From the NCBI RefSeq assembly GCF_036588685.1, contig NC_086379.1, positions 76,291,727 to 76,355,726 on the forward strand: a DNA stretch of 64,000 bases, written 5' to 3'. The translations under genes were made by a program, and so were the position numbers. This DNA comes from Mytilus trossulus. Lineage: Eukaryota > Mollusca > Bivalvia > Mytilida > Mytilidae. How positions within the stretch are numbered: position 1 is the stretch's first letter; each line of letters begins with the position of its first letter. Positions 22,569 through 35,470 of the stretch are shown here, in pieces. A model generated the notes under the pieces. It made no database searches. It was not told the origin of the DNA and saw nothing but the letters and a program-made list of their open reading frames with translations.

Positions 22569-25500
22569 ATGGAAATTGTAAATCGTCTTATCACATCTAC
22601 TTTGCCAAATTATTTTGCTAGTTTACCTATTCCCAAGTCAGTCTTTGGCTTTATACAGCTGTCTGGTATAGTGTTTTTTTGCTTATAACTTTTTTATTCA
22701 ATGACATGATTCACATATAATTTTACCTGCCTATGGCAGTATGGGGTGTTATAACAATTTTCATATGATGGTAGAAATGGGGTACTCCACATGTTGAATG
22801 ATGTCCTGTGTTCATGGTGATATATAAAATAATTTGTTAAAATGATGTTAACATTAAATATTTTACTCAATTTGACGCCAACTGTAGCTATAGAATGAGA
22901 TATGACAAATGATAACTAAAAAATAAGGCTTTTATGACACGTCTTATGGTAGTGAAAAAATGACTTTTGACGCTAAGGGCACTCCTACCTTTTAATATGT
23001 GGCCGAAATCAACTTCTGGACACCTTACATCTATCTTGTACAAATTAATCAGACATTTAGGTTTCCAGAAAAGTTCTTTTTTAAAAGTTGCCTCTTTTAT
23101 AATCGAATACTTTTATGCTCAATTTGAGATTATTATACCCAATTTGGATGAGTTGCCCAAACCTACATTTATAGGATACAATTTATAACAATCATTGATA
23201 AAAGAATAGTTGCTATTTACATCGTAGACTCTATAGTGACTGGATCAACTCAATAAAGCAAAGAATTTAAAATACATATATTCCATTGTCGCATGATTGA
23301 TCTTATATCAACTTTATAAAAAGTTGCAAACTTGATTGTAATAATAGATAACATTTATGACAATTTCACAACAGATGTCCGCTTGGTCAATTTGATTTAG
23401 AATTGCAAAGACAGGAGTGTAATGATAGATTTAATTGATCAGGATTGAAAATTAACCCTCAACCCAATCAACTAAATTAACAAAAGGAAACAAAACTCAT
23501 TTGAAATGATTGATTAAATTGATATCAATAGAACATCACCTGTCCAATCACTCAACTGCATAGAAAGATTTGGAGATATTTTTTTTTCTTTCAATCCTGC
23601 AGAAGATCCATGTATATAGTTTAAAAACGCAAACGATTTTCACAGGGTACTGTGCACTTAATTAATCAGTTTGAATCACTAATTGTTGTGCAGATGTCTC
23701 CTGTCCATATCAGTATAATGTACAAATCTACAATAATTTAAAAATAATACAGTTTTTGCCACTTACTTAAATTATACACATTTGGTTCCTGTTGATAGTT
23801 TTGACAAACTTCTCGCTCTTGATTTAAAAATGAACACAAAATTGATGCTTTTGTTGATTTTAGGGATTTTGTCCGTTTTGTTATTGCCTATACTATAATT
23901 ACTTGCATCCACTTCATTTGAACTTTGATTGGCAATCATATCACATCTCCTTATTTTATATGTATGATGAATTGATGATTGATCTAACAATACGGTCCTG
24001 TTTATATTAATTGAATGTTTTGCAGGTGGTGATTGGATAGCCCTGATACCATTCGTAGGAACAGTATCATTAATAGCCTATGTCACTGTTAAAGCATTCC
24101 AACCTAAGCCTCCAGTGGCGAAGAAACCTATATGCAATTTAAAAATCCAAAAAGAAGTACAGAAAGTTGTTAATATTGTTGATATTGAGGAGATTGGAGA
24201 AAAAGTTTCATACTGCAGATGTTGGAGATCAAAAAGGGTAAGGTCAAGGTCAATTTTAGGGTTGTCAAAAAATTTTAAAAAAGAGAAACATCTGTATAAA
24301 GTAGATTGTCACAGGAAATCTTACTTTCTATATACTGTAAACAGGGAAATTTTCGTTGTACATGTAGTTTTATTTTCGCTATTTTCGCGGTAAGGAGTGA
24401 AACTCGAAAATAAAACGACCGCGAAAATTCAAGGAAAAACTGTTTTAATTGCATTAACTTTTACAAATTGTGACTTGGATGGAGAGTTGCCTCATTGGCA
24501 CTCATACCTTATCTTCTTATATCTATGTATATGAATAGAATATCTATAGGACTACTGTATAACACTGGTTTCAAAGACGACAAATATATAATTTAAATTA
24601 TAACTGTATCTCTTAACGAAAAGCAATGTTAAAAGTCATGTCTTTATCTCAAATCAGTTATTTCACTGAAGCGAACATTACGGATATTGTTATGTAAACA
24701 ACGCTCATTACAATCATGTTAATGACACCTGTTAATCAGTAATAAAGGTATCACCTTGTGAATCTACTACATGTACAAAGATTGATCAATTAATTAGCAT
24801 TAATCCTGACAGCTTTTTATTTTAATTTATTCCTAATTAGGTTTACTTTTATATTATTGTGTATGTGTTTTTACGAGCATTGAAACATGCCAAACTTTTA
24901 ATCTACTTTAACATTAATGAACCGAAAACAAAAGATTTCTGATTGATTTTATCATTTCATTTAAGATATATGTAAAGCTGTTCACTTTCCAAATCATTTA
25001 TGAAAATATTTATCTAGGCCACTGGGAAATCGCGAATTCAAAACGGTGCGAATTAGAATCGTGTAAGTAAATCGCGAAATAAAGACGGCGCGAAAATTTC
25101 CCGGTTTACAGTATGTATATAAATTATGATAAAATTACATGAGTAATGCAGAAGTTATCATGGTTATTTGAAGCATTGCTGTGCTTTAAATAACCTCCTT
25201 GAAAAATAGCCTCTTTCTTAAATTGTTTTACACATGTAAAATAATATTGTGAAAGGAAATGTTGAATGTGTTAAAGCGACAACAACCCGACCATAGAGCA
25301 GACAGCAGCCGAAGGCCACCAATGGGTCTTCAATGTAGCGAAAATTCTGCCACCGGTAGGGTGTCTTTCAGCCTAAATCATTTAGAGTAAAATGAAATGT
25401 CAACAAGCCAAAAATACAACAAAATCAAGAGTAAAAAAAACAAGTTCTTAGAAAATATTGTTTTAAAACTTTAATCACCTGCACAATAGACATTGTAGTT

Positions 25501-26491
25501 GACAAAATTGTACATAGAAGTTAAAAATGTTTCAAGTCCCATAATTGGGCTTGTTCTATTCATTATAATCAATGTGAAGTTTACATTTAGCACCTGTAGA
25601 ATTTGTGATGCACAATGTGCAGTATTGTTAAGAGTCGATTGTATTTCTGAAGTTAAAAAGATATATCTCTTACTATGGAGCTACTTGCTTTGTGACACAC
25701 AACTAGTCAACACATCTTAAAATGGGATGTCACTTGTTTGAAAAAGATAATGAAAGGATGTTTAACAAACAGTGGCAAATTAAATGTACATTGTATATTC
25801 AGGACAAGAACATGATAATGTGATATAAATATTAACCGGTTTTTATTCTTGAATAATAGACACAAATTTTAAGGTGCTAGTTCATCAGATAATATACCAC
25901 AGCCACAGGAAGATATGTTACCTTAGCCTGACACATTATTCTGACAACCAGTCTCTGCTCCTACTCTTTAATGCCACGTCCGTATCAGTGAAAAAGCGGA
26001 TTCTAAAGGTTGGCATTGATGAGTGGAGTAAGGAGGGGTCCTAATTTTGAAATCCCAGGCTTAAAAACACGAAATCCAGAGGTCCCGAATATAAATAAAT
26101 ATTAATCCCGACATCCCGAAATTTGAAAAAAGAATTCCTGGTTCCCAAAAGGGTCAATCCCAAAATCTGATCCCAGAGTCCTGATAAAGGTCCTATCCCC
26201 CCTCATTACTGGGGTTTAACCCATGACTTCATACTTAAGACAAGCATGAGAGAGCAGAGGCAGAAGGTGAGGATGAGAACGCTAGAGTACCGGTTTGAGA
26301 CTTACAAGGGTTATTAGGGAGAGAGAGAATATTCCTACATGGATGGTTCGGTATCTTAGTACAAATGTCACTTTATTTATGATATATTGTTTTGATTTCA
26401 GTTTCCATTGTGTGATGGATCACATACCAAGCACAATGAAGAAACTGGTGACAATGTTGGACCACTTGTTCTGAAGAGGAAGAGTAATTAA
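22569..26491 (+). CDS. CISD2: CISD2, CDGSH iron-sulfur domain protein (mitoNEET family)
   Basis: CISD2 is a 2Fe-2S protein anchored in the ER and outer mitochondrial membranes, linked to Ca2+ handling and autophagy. Three exons (22569-22665, 24026-24237, 26402-26491) join in phases 1 and 0 to give 132 residues, against 135 in human. The N-terminus ([15 protein letters not shown]) matches the CISD2 type rather than CISD1. A single membrane segment lies at about 37-57 ([18 protein letters not shown]). The CDGSH motif is intact: [17 protein letters not shown], with cluster ligands C96, C98, C107 and H111, each three less than in human CISD2. The tail [19 protein letters not shown] is typical. 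The first donor (GTATAG) is weak but its phase agrees. Intron 2 carries a 777-bp MITE. It stands alone on this strand. Confidence 0.95.
22666..24025 (+). other. CISD2: CISD2 intron 1
   Basis: Donor GTATAG, acceptor TGTTTTGCAG. AT-rich. The open frame at 22967-23188 has no homology that I recognise. Confidence 0.8.
24335..25111. mobile_element. 777-bp TA-flanked MITE in CISD2 intron 2
   Basis: The left end CTGTAAACAGGGAAATTTTC and the inverted right end (CTGTAAACCGGGAAATTTTC when reverse complemented) are both bordered by TA. Near each end are further gcgaaaat/attttcgc blocks that can fold. A fragment of another repeat (ggagagttgcctcattggca) lies inside at about 24481. No transposase. Confidence 0.78.
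25262..25380 (+). repeat. Dispersed-repeat fragment in CISD2 intron 2
   Basis: 'gcgacaacaacccgaccata', 'gagcagacagcagccgaagg' and 'ccaccaatgggtcttcaatg' belong to a repeat I associate with bivalve genomes. Non-coding. Confidence 0.55.
25990..26215 (+). repeat. Degenerate internal repeat (tcccga/tcccaa phrases)
   Basis: A run of short similar phrases (gaaatcccag, gaggtcccgaa, aatcccgacatcccgaaa, ggtcaatcccaaaa, gatcccagag) in CISD2 intron 2. Probably a diverged simple-sequence-derived or dispersed element. Confidence 0.45.
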
Positions 26492-27466
26492 CCTTGTATA
26501 TTTACAAAGAGCAATGGGACCCATTCATTTACAGGGTTTTGTACTAACATACCATGCAAAGGTTGTTATTTTGGTCAATTTTTATAAAAAGTATTGAAAA
26601 TATTGTGTTTTGTAGTTGTTTAATTGATTAGGTTAATATTTGAATTACAAAAACTTTTTTACAAGGTTCTTGCATTTTTTTGTGGTTTATATGGATTATA
26701 TATTAAATTATAAGAAAGACAATTTTTATACAATAATTATGTCAATGATTTTTGAAAAAGATCTTTATTTTAAAGAAAAAATGATAGGAATTTTGTTTTC
26801 TTGCCAATTAAAGTAGATTTGTATATTTTTGAACAGTTGTATGTTTACCATTTGCTTAATACATGTATATTTTGCTTTGAATAGACTATTGTGTCCTTTA
26901 ATATATAATAAGCTTTAGAAAACCCAGCTCGTGTATACATAATGTGCATCACACATAGGAGAAGTCAATTATTCCACATTTGGCAAACAAGGTTATCAAC
27001 TCTTCATATATTAGTCTGAGCTCCATGATCACTTGTTAAAAAAAACCTAAATCTTCCTCTCAAGATCAGTCTCTTGAAAGGGAGGTTTTAAATCTCACTC
27101 TTTAGCAAATCTATGTTTTCCTATTAGTAGTAATACTATATATATACAAATACAAATAAAAAAAAGTTTATTTACATAACATAAGAGTAACCATTGTATC
27201 TAACATGTTGTTTTGGTTATTTAACTCACTCATATGATTGTGGTTTTTTTTATGCTGGTTGTAACATATTTTTTTTTATTATAAATTAATGAGTTAGTGT
27301 AGAATTCATTTTAGAAAAGTTTTGTCAAACTCAGACTTGATCATTTCAAGAAAAAGAAAAAGAAATAAACTTTGTGTGTGCAATATCTCATATTGTTGCT
27401 AGACTTTACATCCAACTTTGTCCTGTCACCATGCATGTCACACTTTTAACTGAAAATTGAAATAAA
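26492..27466 (+). other. CISD2: Probable CISD2 3' UTR
   Basis: AT-rich sequence directly after the stop codon. AATAAA hexamers at 27364-27369 and 27461-27466 are candidate polyadenylation signals. The true end cannot be set from sequence alone. Confidence 0.4.
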
Positions 27467-27745
27467 AAATCTTTCCTTTATTTTTGTTAACTTTCTAAAT
27501 CACAAATAGACGCCACTTTGGATAATGAAATTACAAAAGGGGGGATGTTTTGAAATTATATGCTATCATCATTGAGTCATTCCACTAAATCTAGTCACAT
27601 TTTTCTTTTTAAACATTGATTTATGGTAAAGATAAAATTCAATGTTAGACACTCAACAGCATTTGTGCAGATTATATGATATTCAATGGTTAGTATTTAG
27701 TGTGTGGAAGGATTTATCTTTCAATTTTCAATATGAGTTGGGGAT

Positions 27746-27770
27746 GGGGGGGGGGGGGGGGGGGGGGGGG
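27746..27770 (+). repeat. Run of 25 G
   Basis: An uninterrupted G25 preceded by ggggat. Such runs readily form quadruplexes and are error-prone in sequencing, so the length may be approximate. It is 1.25 kb downstream of the CISD2 stop. Confidence 0.95.
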
Positions 27771-27994
27771 TGGAGGATGTTATGAGAGTTACCACACCGA
27801 ATGTAGAGAGGAGAAATTTTATATAACTAGATCGAATTGTTAATTATACATACCTGAAAAGTATTTTGTATTTCATATGGTTTTTAATAAATGAAAACAA
27901 ACCAGAAACACATTTTTTTGTGATAATTTCATCATGTAACTACATAAAAGATGTAGCAATGTCATCATGATTGTTATGCAATTTATTTGCAAAT

Positions 27995-28245
27995 TTCATT
28001 TTGAGCTCACCTGCAAAAGGGCCAAATGGGATTTTCTCATCACTTGGCATATGTTGTCAATCTTCTTTGTCAGTTGACTTTCACAAAAATCTCCTCTGAA
28101 ACTACTGGACCAAATGAAACCAAACTTGCCTAAATCATCCTTAGGGTCTCTAGTTAAAAAAACGTTTCTGATGACCAAAGACCCTGCTCATCAACCAAGA
28201 TGGCCACCATGGCTGAAAATAGAACACAGTCAATACAGGCTTATG
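27995..28245 (+). repeat. Dispersed repeat (ctcacctgcaaaagggcc ... aagatggccacc)
   Basis: Contains gagctcacctg, tttctcatcacttggc, cctctgaaactactggacca, tcatccttagggtctctagt and aaccaagatggccaccatgg, the order of a repeat I know from mollusc genomes. The frames through it are not genes. Confidence 0.7.
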
Positions 28246-28409
28246 GCTTATATTTATGAAACTCCTTATAACCATTTAGGAGCCCTTGATTTATTGGAAA
28301 ATATTGTTTGATGTCATTTCCATGCATTTGAGTATGAACCACTTCACCAATGCAATTAAAAATTTTATATGACCGCAAAAAACTTGTTGCGTTGTATAAT
28401 GCTATCATG

Positions 28410-28645
28410 TTGTCATCTGCGTTGTCTGTTCTGTTTCGATAGCAGAAGACGCATTTAGTGTCCTGACAATAACTTAAGTTTAAGTAAATAGATCTCTTTA
28501 ACTTTTTACCGGAAGGTTCAATACCATTTAAGGAAGGTTGGGATTGATTTTGGGAGTTGGGGGCAAAAAAAGGGGCCCAAAAAAGCATTTTTGTTGTTTC
28601 CAGACAATAACTTGTGTTGAGGTGTATAAATCTCTCTAAAATTAT
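28410..28645 (-). repeat. Two diverged copies of the 'ggcccctaattcc' dispersed segment
   Basis: Reverse complement of the sequence type at 17440-17570 and 32980-33130 (tgtcctgacaataactt; gacaataacttgtgttga; ggggcaaaaaaaggggccc). The 202-residue minus-strand frame across this interval follows from low stop density and has no domain. Confidence 0.6.
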
Positions 28646-28681
28646 AACTCTGGTTAATGGACAATGAAGACAATTTAAAGC

Positions 28682-29445
28682 AGTGTAAGGGAGGTAACTC
28701 ATTGGATATTGGATCTCTGCAGTTGTATCCAGCTGCGCTTGGCGAAGCAATTTATTATATGTTTTTACTGATGACAAATAGAAGGTTAGGTTCAATATTG
28801 ATACTTTTGCCTTCCAGTAGTTCGTTTTTGATAGATTGGAAAATGGCACTGTATTTCTCCATCATTTCTTGCGATTTGTTCAATCTGTGGTTTTCACATT
28901 TTAATAGGCAGTAATTTTAATATGCTATTTCTGATGTCAAAATAGTTTAAATTTTGATATTGAAGATTTCAGTAGTTATGGTCCTTGATAGATTGGATAA
29001 TATGCAAAGAATGTGACAGGTCAAAAAAGTCTTGTAGTAACTTTCAAAAACAGAAAACCTGGTTTGCTGTCAAGTTGGCATCTCATTCTCTGTTAATATT
29101 TATGTCAAAACTGTAAGAGTTAGAGAGGAACTTTAAAAAGCAGAATAAGTTCTGCAAGTAAGTCAACATTACATTATTTTTATCCCAAAATTTTCAATGG
29201 TTTGATTTGAACTGTAAACAGAACAACTTGTCATCATTACAAGATCTACTACGAAAATAACCAAAATTAAATCTTCAGAAAACAAAAACACATCAAAATG
29301 GCTCATACCCACATTTTTAAATTCAGTTTATAAGGAACAGAAAAAATTGTCAACTTGTAATTAAGGTATGGTCCCTAAACTGTTCGTATACGACGCGAAC
29401 TGAATTTAACAATGTGGGTATGTGCGGATTTACCTCCCTTACACT
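28682..29445. mobile_element. TIR element with agtgtaagggaggtaa ends
   Basis: The left end agtgtaagggaggtaa is matched in inverse at the right end (ttacctcccttacact, ending at 29445), a 764-bp element. No clear target duplication was found, and there is no transposase frame. The family assignment is open. Confidence 0.55.
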
Positions 29446-29599
29446 AGTATGTTATTTATAAAGAAATGTCAGGCTTTAGACACATTGCAAAAAGAGGGGG
29501 GATGGTAGCCTTGTTTACCTTTATTGGGGGGAATTTTTCAAATTCCAATTTTTTGAAAAGTCAATTAAAGAAGAAATCTTTAATTGCACAATAGATTTG

Positions 29600-29790
29600 T
29601 AAAATCTTGACATTTGTTTTGTGTCAGAAACTCATATTATGTTAAATATGGCAATCCAAATTCAGAGCTCAGCTGTATCAAGCTTGAATGTTGTGTCCAT
29701 ACTTGCCCACACTATTCAGGGTTCGACTACTGCGGTCGTATATAGCAGCGCCTGCGGAGCACCTGGTCGTCATCTTGCTATATTATTTAG
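29600..29790 (-). repeat. Dispersed repeat, reverse copy
   Basis: 'gtcagaaactcatattatgt', 'tatcaagcttgaatgttgtg' and 'tattcagggttcgactactg' are nearly the same as 35320-35470 and inverse to 31770-31860. Confidence 0.7.
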
Positions 29791-31769
29791 AAAAAAATTA
29801 AGTCCTAGGTTAAAAGTTAAAATCGCTTAATATCAAAATTGAAAGTTCTATCAACCCACAAAATCGGATAATGCCTTATATCAAGTTATTGCCCCTCAAA
29901 TGTAAGTTTTTTACTTCAAGCACCACATGATCGATCTTCTCTGAAATTAAATATGATTTTTTTTAAAATGTGAGCAATTAACCTTAAAACATTCATTTTG
30001 ACCAATTTATTTTTAAAATGTCAATACTTTTGCTTTGCAGAATTTGGCACTTATGTTTCTTATAAAACTATTTTGGCTACGTTAAAAGGATAAATTTAGA
30101 AAGCGATCAGAAACACTCAAGATAACTTGAATGTGCAATTACAAGTACTCATTAGCAGACTTTCACCAGAGACTTCCAACAAATATACCGAAAATGGCTA
30201 CTACATAATGACCCTTTCAAATCTAATAGTTCCACATATATGAGATTATGAGTCCAAGAGTGATGAAGCATGGAATCCGCGGGAAATTGTTTCGCATACC
30301 ATAAATAGTTTGGGATTGTGTTTCCAAAAACATTGTCTTTGCTGCATGGGTACCTTTCTTCAGAGAGTCCTTTATAAAATTGACCAAAAATTGAAATCGC
30401 ATCCCTCTGAAATTCATTTGTTCATAATCAAGTTTTCAGTCATAACGTTTCAAAAATATTTGATGATATGTAATCCAAATAAGACTTCAGTTAATGAAAT
30501 TTATCAAAATTTTAACTTTCAGAAGAAAAAAAATCGAAATACAAGGAATCGTTCTATGCAAAAGCTTTCATTTTCACATTGACGCGAGAAGAATCAAGTA
30601 TAGCCATTGTAACTGGTTTAATGCACATCATGGACCCTGTAATTTGGGAAATATTTTTTATTATATTCTATTCTATTCTATATAGATTGTAATGGGTAAA
30701 AAACGGTCGTCGACATCGACTCCTCTCGGAAAGACTTAAGTACAAATAAAACATTGCAAGGTCAGGAAACAACTTCCCTTACATCTAGAAATTGATAATG
30801 AGGATCGGTATACTAGTAGATAACAAATCTTTACGACAAAAGGGATGATTTCAGCTTCCCAATTGTAAACTTTTCATAACTATGTTGCATATGGAGTATG
30901 TGCCGGGTCCAAATTGATACAATATTCCACAACTTGCATTTCCCCTCATGATTTCTAACATAGAGGATTGCTGCTTACAAAAAAGATCCAAAAAAATTAA
31001 GTTAATTTCATACCTTCGAAATTTTACGGAAGCCAACACAAGTTGCTTGATCGATATTGAAATATCTATTTCACAGAGGAAAACTTATATGTTCCAATTA
31101 CTAAAGAAACAAAACCGTACTCTTGTCATTCAATGTAACCTACCAAATTAAACTGATCACATGAGAAACACGACGGGTGCTTCCAGTTAAGCAGCATTGG
31201 CATACCCATTCATGCATTCAACTCTGTTTTTGCAGGGTTCGTGTTGCTGAAGTCTTTACGTTTCCACGTGCACGTTGTAGTAAATTTTCTGTTGTGGGTT
31301 TTTGTCATTTGTCATGCCATTGTCAATTTTTTTTAACTATGAGTTGGAATATCCGTTTGGTATTTTCGCCTCTATTTTTGATCCAGCTTATTCCATCCTC
31401 ATATTGGGAAAGGAATAAAATATTCAGTAGTAAGGAAAAAAATTACAAATGAAACGAAACAATACTATCTTGACCATTTCGCAACAGATAGTTGGTGGTA
31501 CTTTGCATGGGAAACTATTACAAAAGTAATTTCTCTGCATGCATGGTGTATGTTTTTGATGAATAAAATATCTGATACTTTCTTAATCTCCTTTAAGTTA
31601 AGTTTCTGTGCCAACCTCAGAACTGCGTAAAAAGTTGCAATCAGTTTAGTGAAATTTTCAAGACCTGTTACAATTCATGCAGCTACCAATTGCAAGTTTA
31701 CTTATTTAAGTGAATATCATATCCCATGCACACTTCCATAGCATAATAGATTTATAAAAGGTGCACAGG
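29791..31769. other. Unassigned non-coding region
   Basis: AT-rich sequence with several 60-90 codon open frames on both strands. None has a domain or joins others by convincing splice sites. The minus-strand pair at 30223-30417 and 30851-31039 might be a decayed element, but I cannot name it. Confidence 0.4.
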
Positions 31770-32800
31770 ACGCTGCTTGATACGACCACTAAGTTCGAAG
31801 CCTATATGCACAGTTGGGGCAAGTATGAACACAACATTCAAGCTTGATAAATCTCTGGATTTGGTATGTGATTTAACTATTTAACATAACATAGGTTTCT
31901 GACAGAGATCAGAATGAATGTGGTCTGAGAACTGTATTAAAGAGTGGATATTAACCCATTATGGTAAAAATCTAAATTCATACATGGTTAGTTCAGCATA
32001 TCGAAGAAAATTCAATGTTTGATGAAATAAAAATGTTTAATTTTGGACCCTTTAAAACCGCAATTTGAACCAATTTGATAACGAGGTGCATAATCCAAAA
32101 TCTAAATACACAGTTTGATTCAACATATAAAGGAAAATAACAGTTCATATTTTTTTTTTATCAAACAACGTTTAATTTTGACCCCGATTAGGACCAACTT
32201 GACAACTGGACCCTTAATCAAAAACATAAATCTGCCAATATCAAATAACTCAAAGAATTCATTTTTTTTTGCAATCGAACAAAGTTTCCTTTTGGACCCT
32301 TTAAAACCTCAATGTGGATCAATTTGAAAACAGGGTCCAAAATCAAAAAAATATTTCACACAGTATGTCTAATGATTCAGCATATCACATAACTGCAAGA
32401 ATTCGATTTTTAATGAGATTAAACAAACTTTCATTTTGAACTCCTGGACCTTTAACATCAGTCAATTTGTCATGTACATTGGTAAAAGCGTTTTTAAGTA
32501 AATGTCCAACATGATGACGACGAACGGACGGACGGACGGACAGAGGGTCAACGGTATACCATAACACGTCCCGTAAACGGGCGTATAAAAACTAGACAAT
32601 TGGTTATATTCGGCATACCAAAGAACCCCAATAATTCAATTTTTTTTATGAAATCAAGCAATATTTAATTAATGATCATTTTAGGTCTCAATGTGGATTA
32701 ATTTTAAAAAGGGGCCCTAAATTTCAAATCGAAATACACAGTTAGATTCACCGTATTAAAGAACCCCAAATAATCAAGAATGAATTGAAATTAGTCAAGT
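31770..32800 (+). repeat. Long dispersed-repeat copy with ~110-bp internal quasi-tandem units
   Basis: It opens with ggcaagtatgaacacaacat and tcaagcttgataaatctctg. It then carries the single-copy equivalent of the 58-bp satellite unit (31860-31925) and several diverged units of 'ttttggaccctttaaaacc ... aatctaaatacacagtttga ... aagaattc'. A short acgg microsatellite (32523-32543) and ccataacacgtcccgtaaac follow. Non-coding. Confidence 0.72.
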
Positions 32801-33290
32801 AATAAGCTAGCAATCTATACAACTTTAAAGAAAAGTATAGTTTGTTTTCCTTTTTTGGCTCCGAATTGCTGAACAGTTAGGGCTGAGACTACTATAACAC
32901 TATATGTGTTATAGAAGTCTCAGGTTAGGGCCATAATCCCAAAACCAATCCAGATTCCTAACCATCTTTTTAGTATGAAGTCTTGTGGTACAATTTTATT
33001 TAGTTCCATAGATCTGTACTCCAGAAAAACAAGAAAATACGGTTTTTGTTTTTCTCTCCCCAAATTCCTAAACGGTTTGGGCCATATCCCTCAAAATCAA
33101 TCCCAACATTAGACAGTAGACATTATTTTTATTATACCAATCATGGGCCCTTGTCGGGCAAGAATTTTGATATAAATAAATCATAATACAATGATTATAT
33201 AAACATTAGTGAAATACACAATACACAATAAGTAATACACATATGGAACCTTGTGGTACAATTTTATACAGATCCAAACACTATAAAATT
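32801..33290 (+). repeat. Dispersed-repeat segments (aaattcctaaacgg type)
   Basis: Two diverged tandem copies of a ~200-bp segment (tttggctccgaattgctgaa and ctccccaaattcctaaacgg). One is interrupted by the palindromic insertion at 32883-32923. 'ggaaccttgtggtacaattt' at 33244 matches 17459 and 32982. Confidence 0.65.
32876..32930. mobile_element. 41-bp palindromic insertion with 7-bp target duplication
   Basis: The insert at 32883-32923 is a near-perfect palindrome with arms CTGAGACTACTATAACAC and GTGTTATAGAAGTCTCAG (one mismatch, 5-nt loop). GTTAGGG flanks it exactly (32876-32882 and 32924-32930). The related segment at 33070-33095 (aaacggtttgggccatatcc) resembles the site without the insert. 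Confidence 0.8.
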
Positions 33291-33315
33291 AATCTAGTTC
33301 AATAACGCAGTTATC

Positions 33316-34012
33316 AGGGGCGGTTCCAAGATTTTGGAAAGTGGGAAATTTCGCCGAGCGTGGCTAAAAAACATAAAATAAGTGTAAAATGCATTTTAGT
33401 CAAAGTGAAGGGGCTGGACATTTTTGCCGTTGCCGTATTCTCTACATTGATTATCTAGTATAAACTGATTGAATGGATCCAAAGCTATGTACTATGTAAT
33501 ATATTTGAAGTGGAATTTGTCAGTAAAAAATGGACATGGGAAATTCCCGTTTGTTGCATGGTTAGTTAGCATAACTTTACAGATTTCTTGTTGTGAACAA
33601 GATATGCGGCTATTCAATGACGTTGTTTACAATACGACCGACACGAAGAAAAACAAACAAGAAATTTTTATCCATTGAATTGTTTGGTTGAAATGTTTCA
33701 CCCAAAAATGGAAGCGAGGGGTACAAATCAACCAAAAAGGCTACGAAAGAATCGGAAACGAAAATGGAGTAGTGAATAACGGTCGACATGCACATGGAGT
33801 CAAATAGGCCACAACCAGCAGGCCGGTTGCAGTCAGAGCTTTGAAAAAAATATTCAGTATATCAATTCTGCGGAACAGACCTTCCGGTCAGATATGGGAT
33901 TCACATGCACAATGAATCCGCAATTGGTTATTGTCTGGAAACCAAATGTCTTTGGATGACGACGATGCAACGTCATACATAAATATAATACGACCGCATT
34001 TTTAAGACCTTA
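33316..34012. other. Non-coding region
   Basis: Starts with a repeat phrase (ggggcggttccaagattttg, then tttcgccgagcg) also found near 18496. No exon recognised. Confidence 0.4.
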
Positions 34013-34139
34013 GGTGTGTTTGGATATACGCCTGAGGCGGCCTATGGTCTATGGTTTGATATTTTAAACACAAAATATCAAACCATAGGTACCTATGGAT
34101 AACCATATATGCTGCCTCAGGCGTAAATCCAAACACACC
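34013..34139. mobile_element. 127-bp palindromic MITE
   Basis: The ends ggtgtgtttggat..acgcctgaggc and the inverse gcctcaggcgt..atccaaacacacc enclose a second inverted pair (ctatggtttgatattttaaa / aaaatatcaaaccatag). The whole element can fold into one long hairpin. No clean target duplication could be called. Confidence 0.8.
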
Positions 34140-35319
34140 CCTTGTGTCGCTCACCTGTCTCTGCTGTGGTTTTGTAAATAATGTAGAATATATATTGTAT
34201 ACTTGGTTTTGGTGTTGTAAGGGTGAGACTTTACTTTATTTGGTGTAGTGAGAGGTTGGATGAAACTTTTGAAATCTTGAAGACAATACCTATAGAACAA
34301 AAATTGTTTTTAAACAAAAAATAAAAATGAAAGTCAAACAGACCTTAAGGTTTATGACCCCTTCTGTAGCCATTTTTGTACGAATTTTTCAAACTTCAAT
34401 TGTATAAAATCTACAGATGTAATGAATAATAGAGATATGCCATTTGTACATATACCAAGGGGAAACTTGATGCAAAGCATTATTATTATTGTTTCATTGC
34501 ATTTAATAGAGAAAAAAAACTACTTTGTGGCAAATAAAACAAGATTTTTATAGAAAATACATAGCCTTTAATACAGAGATTTTTGTTATAAAATTGCTTT
34601 TCTATGATGTGCTAGTGTTTATTTGTTTTATAAAAAGTTTTAAGCAAACTATAAATTCCAAAATATCTCGTGCTGAGTCACTAAAGTCGAGCACACCCTA
34701 AAAGGTGTACTTGATTTGGTCCATATTTCAATATGTTTTAACCAAAAGCTACATTAATAAGCTCGTTTTAATGAAATGATTAATCGATGCTAGCGCTGCA
34801 TGCACTAATCCTATATCTATCAGTCATGAAATTGCCAAATATGAGGGTACAAGGATAAACGCTGTGGATTTTCTATAAAATTTCCATATGTTTGCAGTGA
34901 ATCAACACAAGGGTACATATTCCTTAACAGCAATTGAATAAAACGTGTAGACTGGTTGAATGCAAACCGTCGAATGATTTAATGCCCGCTTAGGTATGCA
35001 CGGATGAATCCAGCCGTGCAAATAACTACGCATAACGGTATTTGTTAAGCCTTATATCGAAAAGAAATTTATATATATTTTATAAATGAGTAGTAATTGT
35101 TGCAAACTTCATTAGTTTGAATTGAGATTATTGCTGGAAGAAGGGAAAGGGTGAGGTGAAAAAAAGGGGGGGTTACAATTTTTATCATTTAAGATTTCAG
35201 ACATTAAAAAGAAAATTTCAATTGAAGGGATGGATATTCAACAGCATAGTGCATTGCTTGCATTGCTCAAAAGCAAAAGAAAAAAATGAGTCCATCAGAA
35301 CACATTCATTCTTTGTCAG
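34140..35319. other. Non-coding region
   Basis: AT-rich. No supported exon or repeat family was identified in this interval. Confidence 0.4.
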
Positions 35320-35470
35320 AAACATATGCTGTGTCAACTTTCTAATCACAATCCAAATTCAGAGTTGTATCAAGCTTGAATGTTGTGTCCATACTTGCTC
35401 AAACTGTTCAGGGTTCGACCTCTGCGGCCGTATAAAGCTGTGCCCGGCGGAGCATCTGGTTATTTTAAAT
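35320..35470 (-). repeat. Dispersed repeat, reverse copy
   Basis: Shares 'tatcaagcttgaatgttgtg', 'tccatacttgctcaaactgt' and 'tcagggttcgacctctgcgg' with 29640-29790. The frame at 35156-35494 runs through it and is not a gene. Confidence 0.7.

Noticed and set aside
28241..28849. 202-codon minus-strand open frame, the longest in the window
   Set aside because: It runs through diverged dispersed-repeat segments also present at 17.4 and 33 kb, shows no domain, and has no supporting neighbouring exons.
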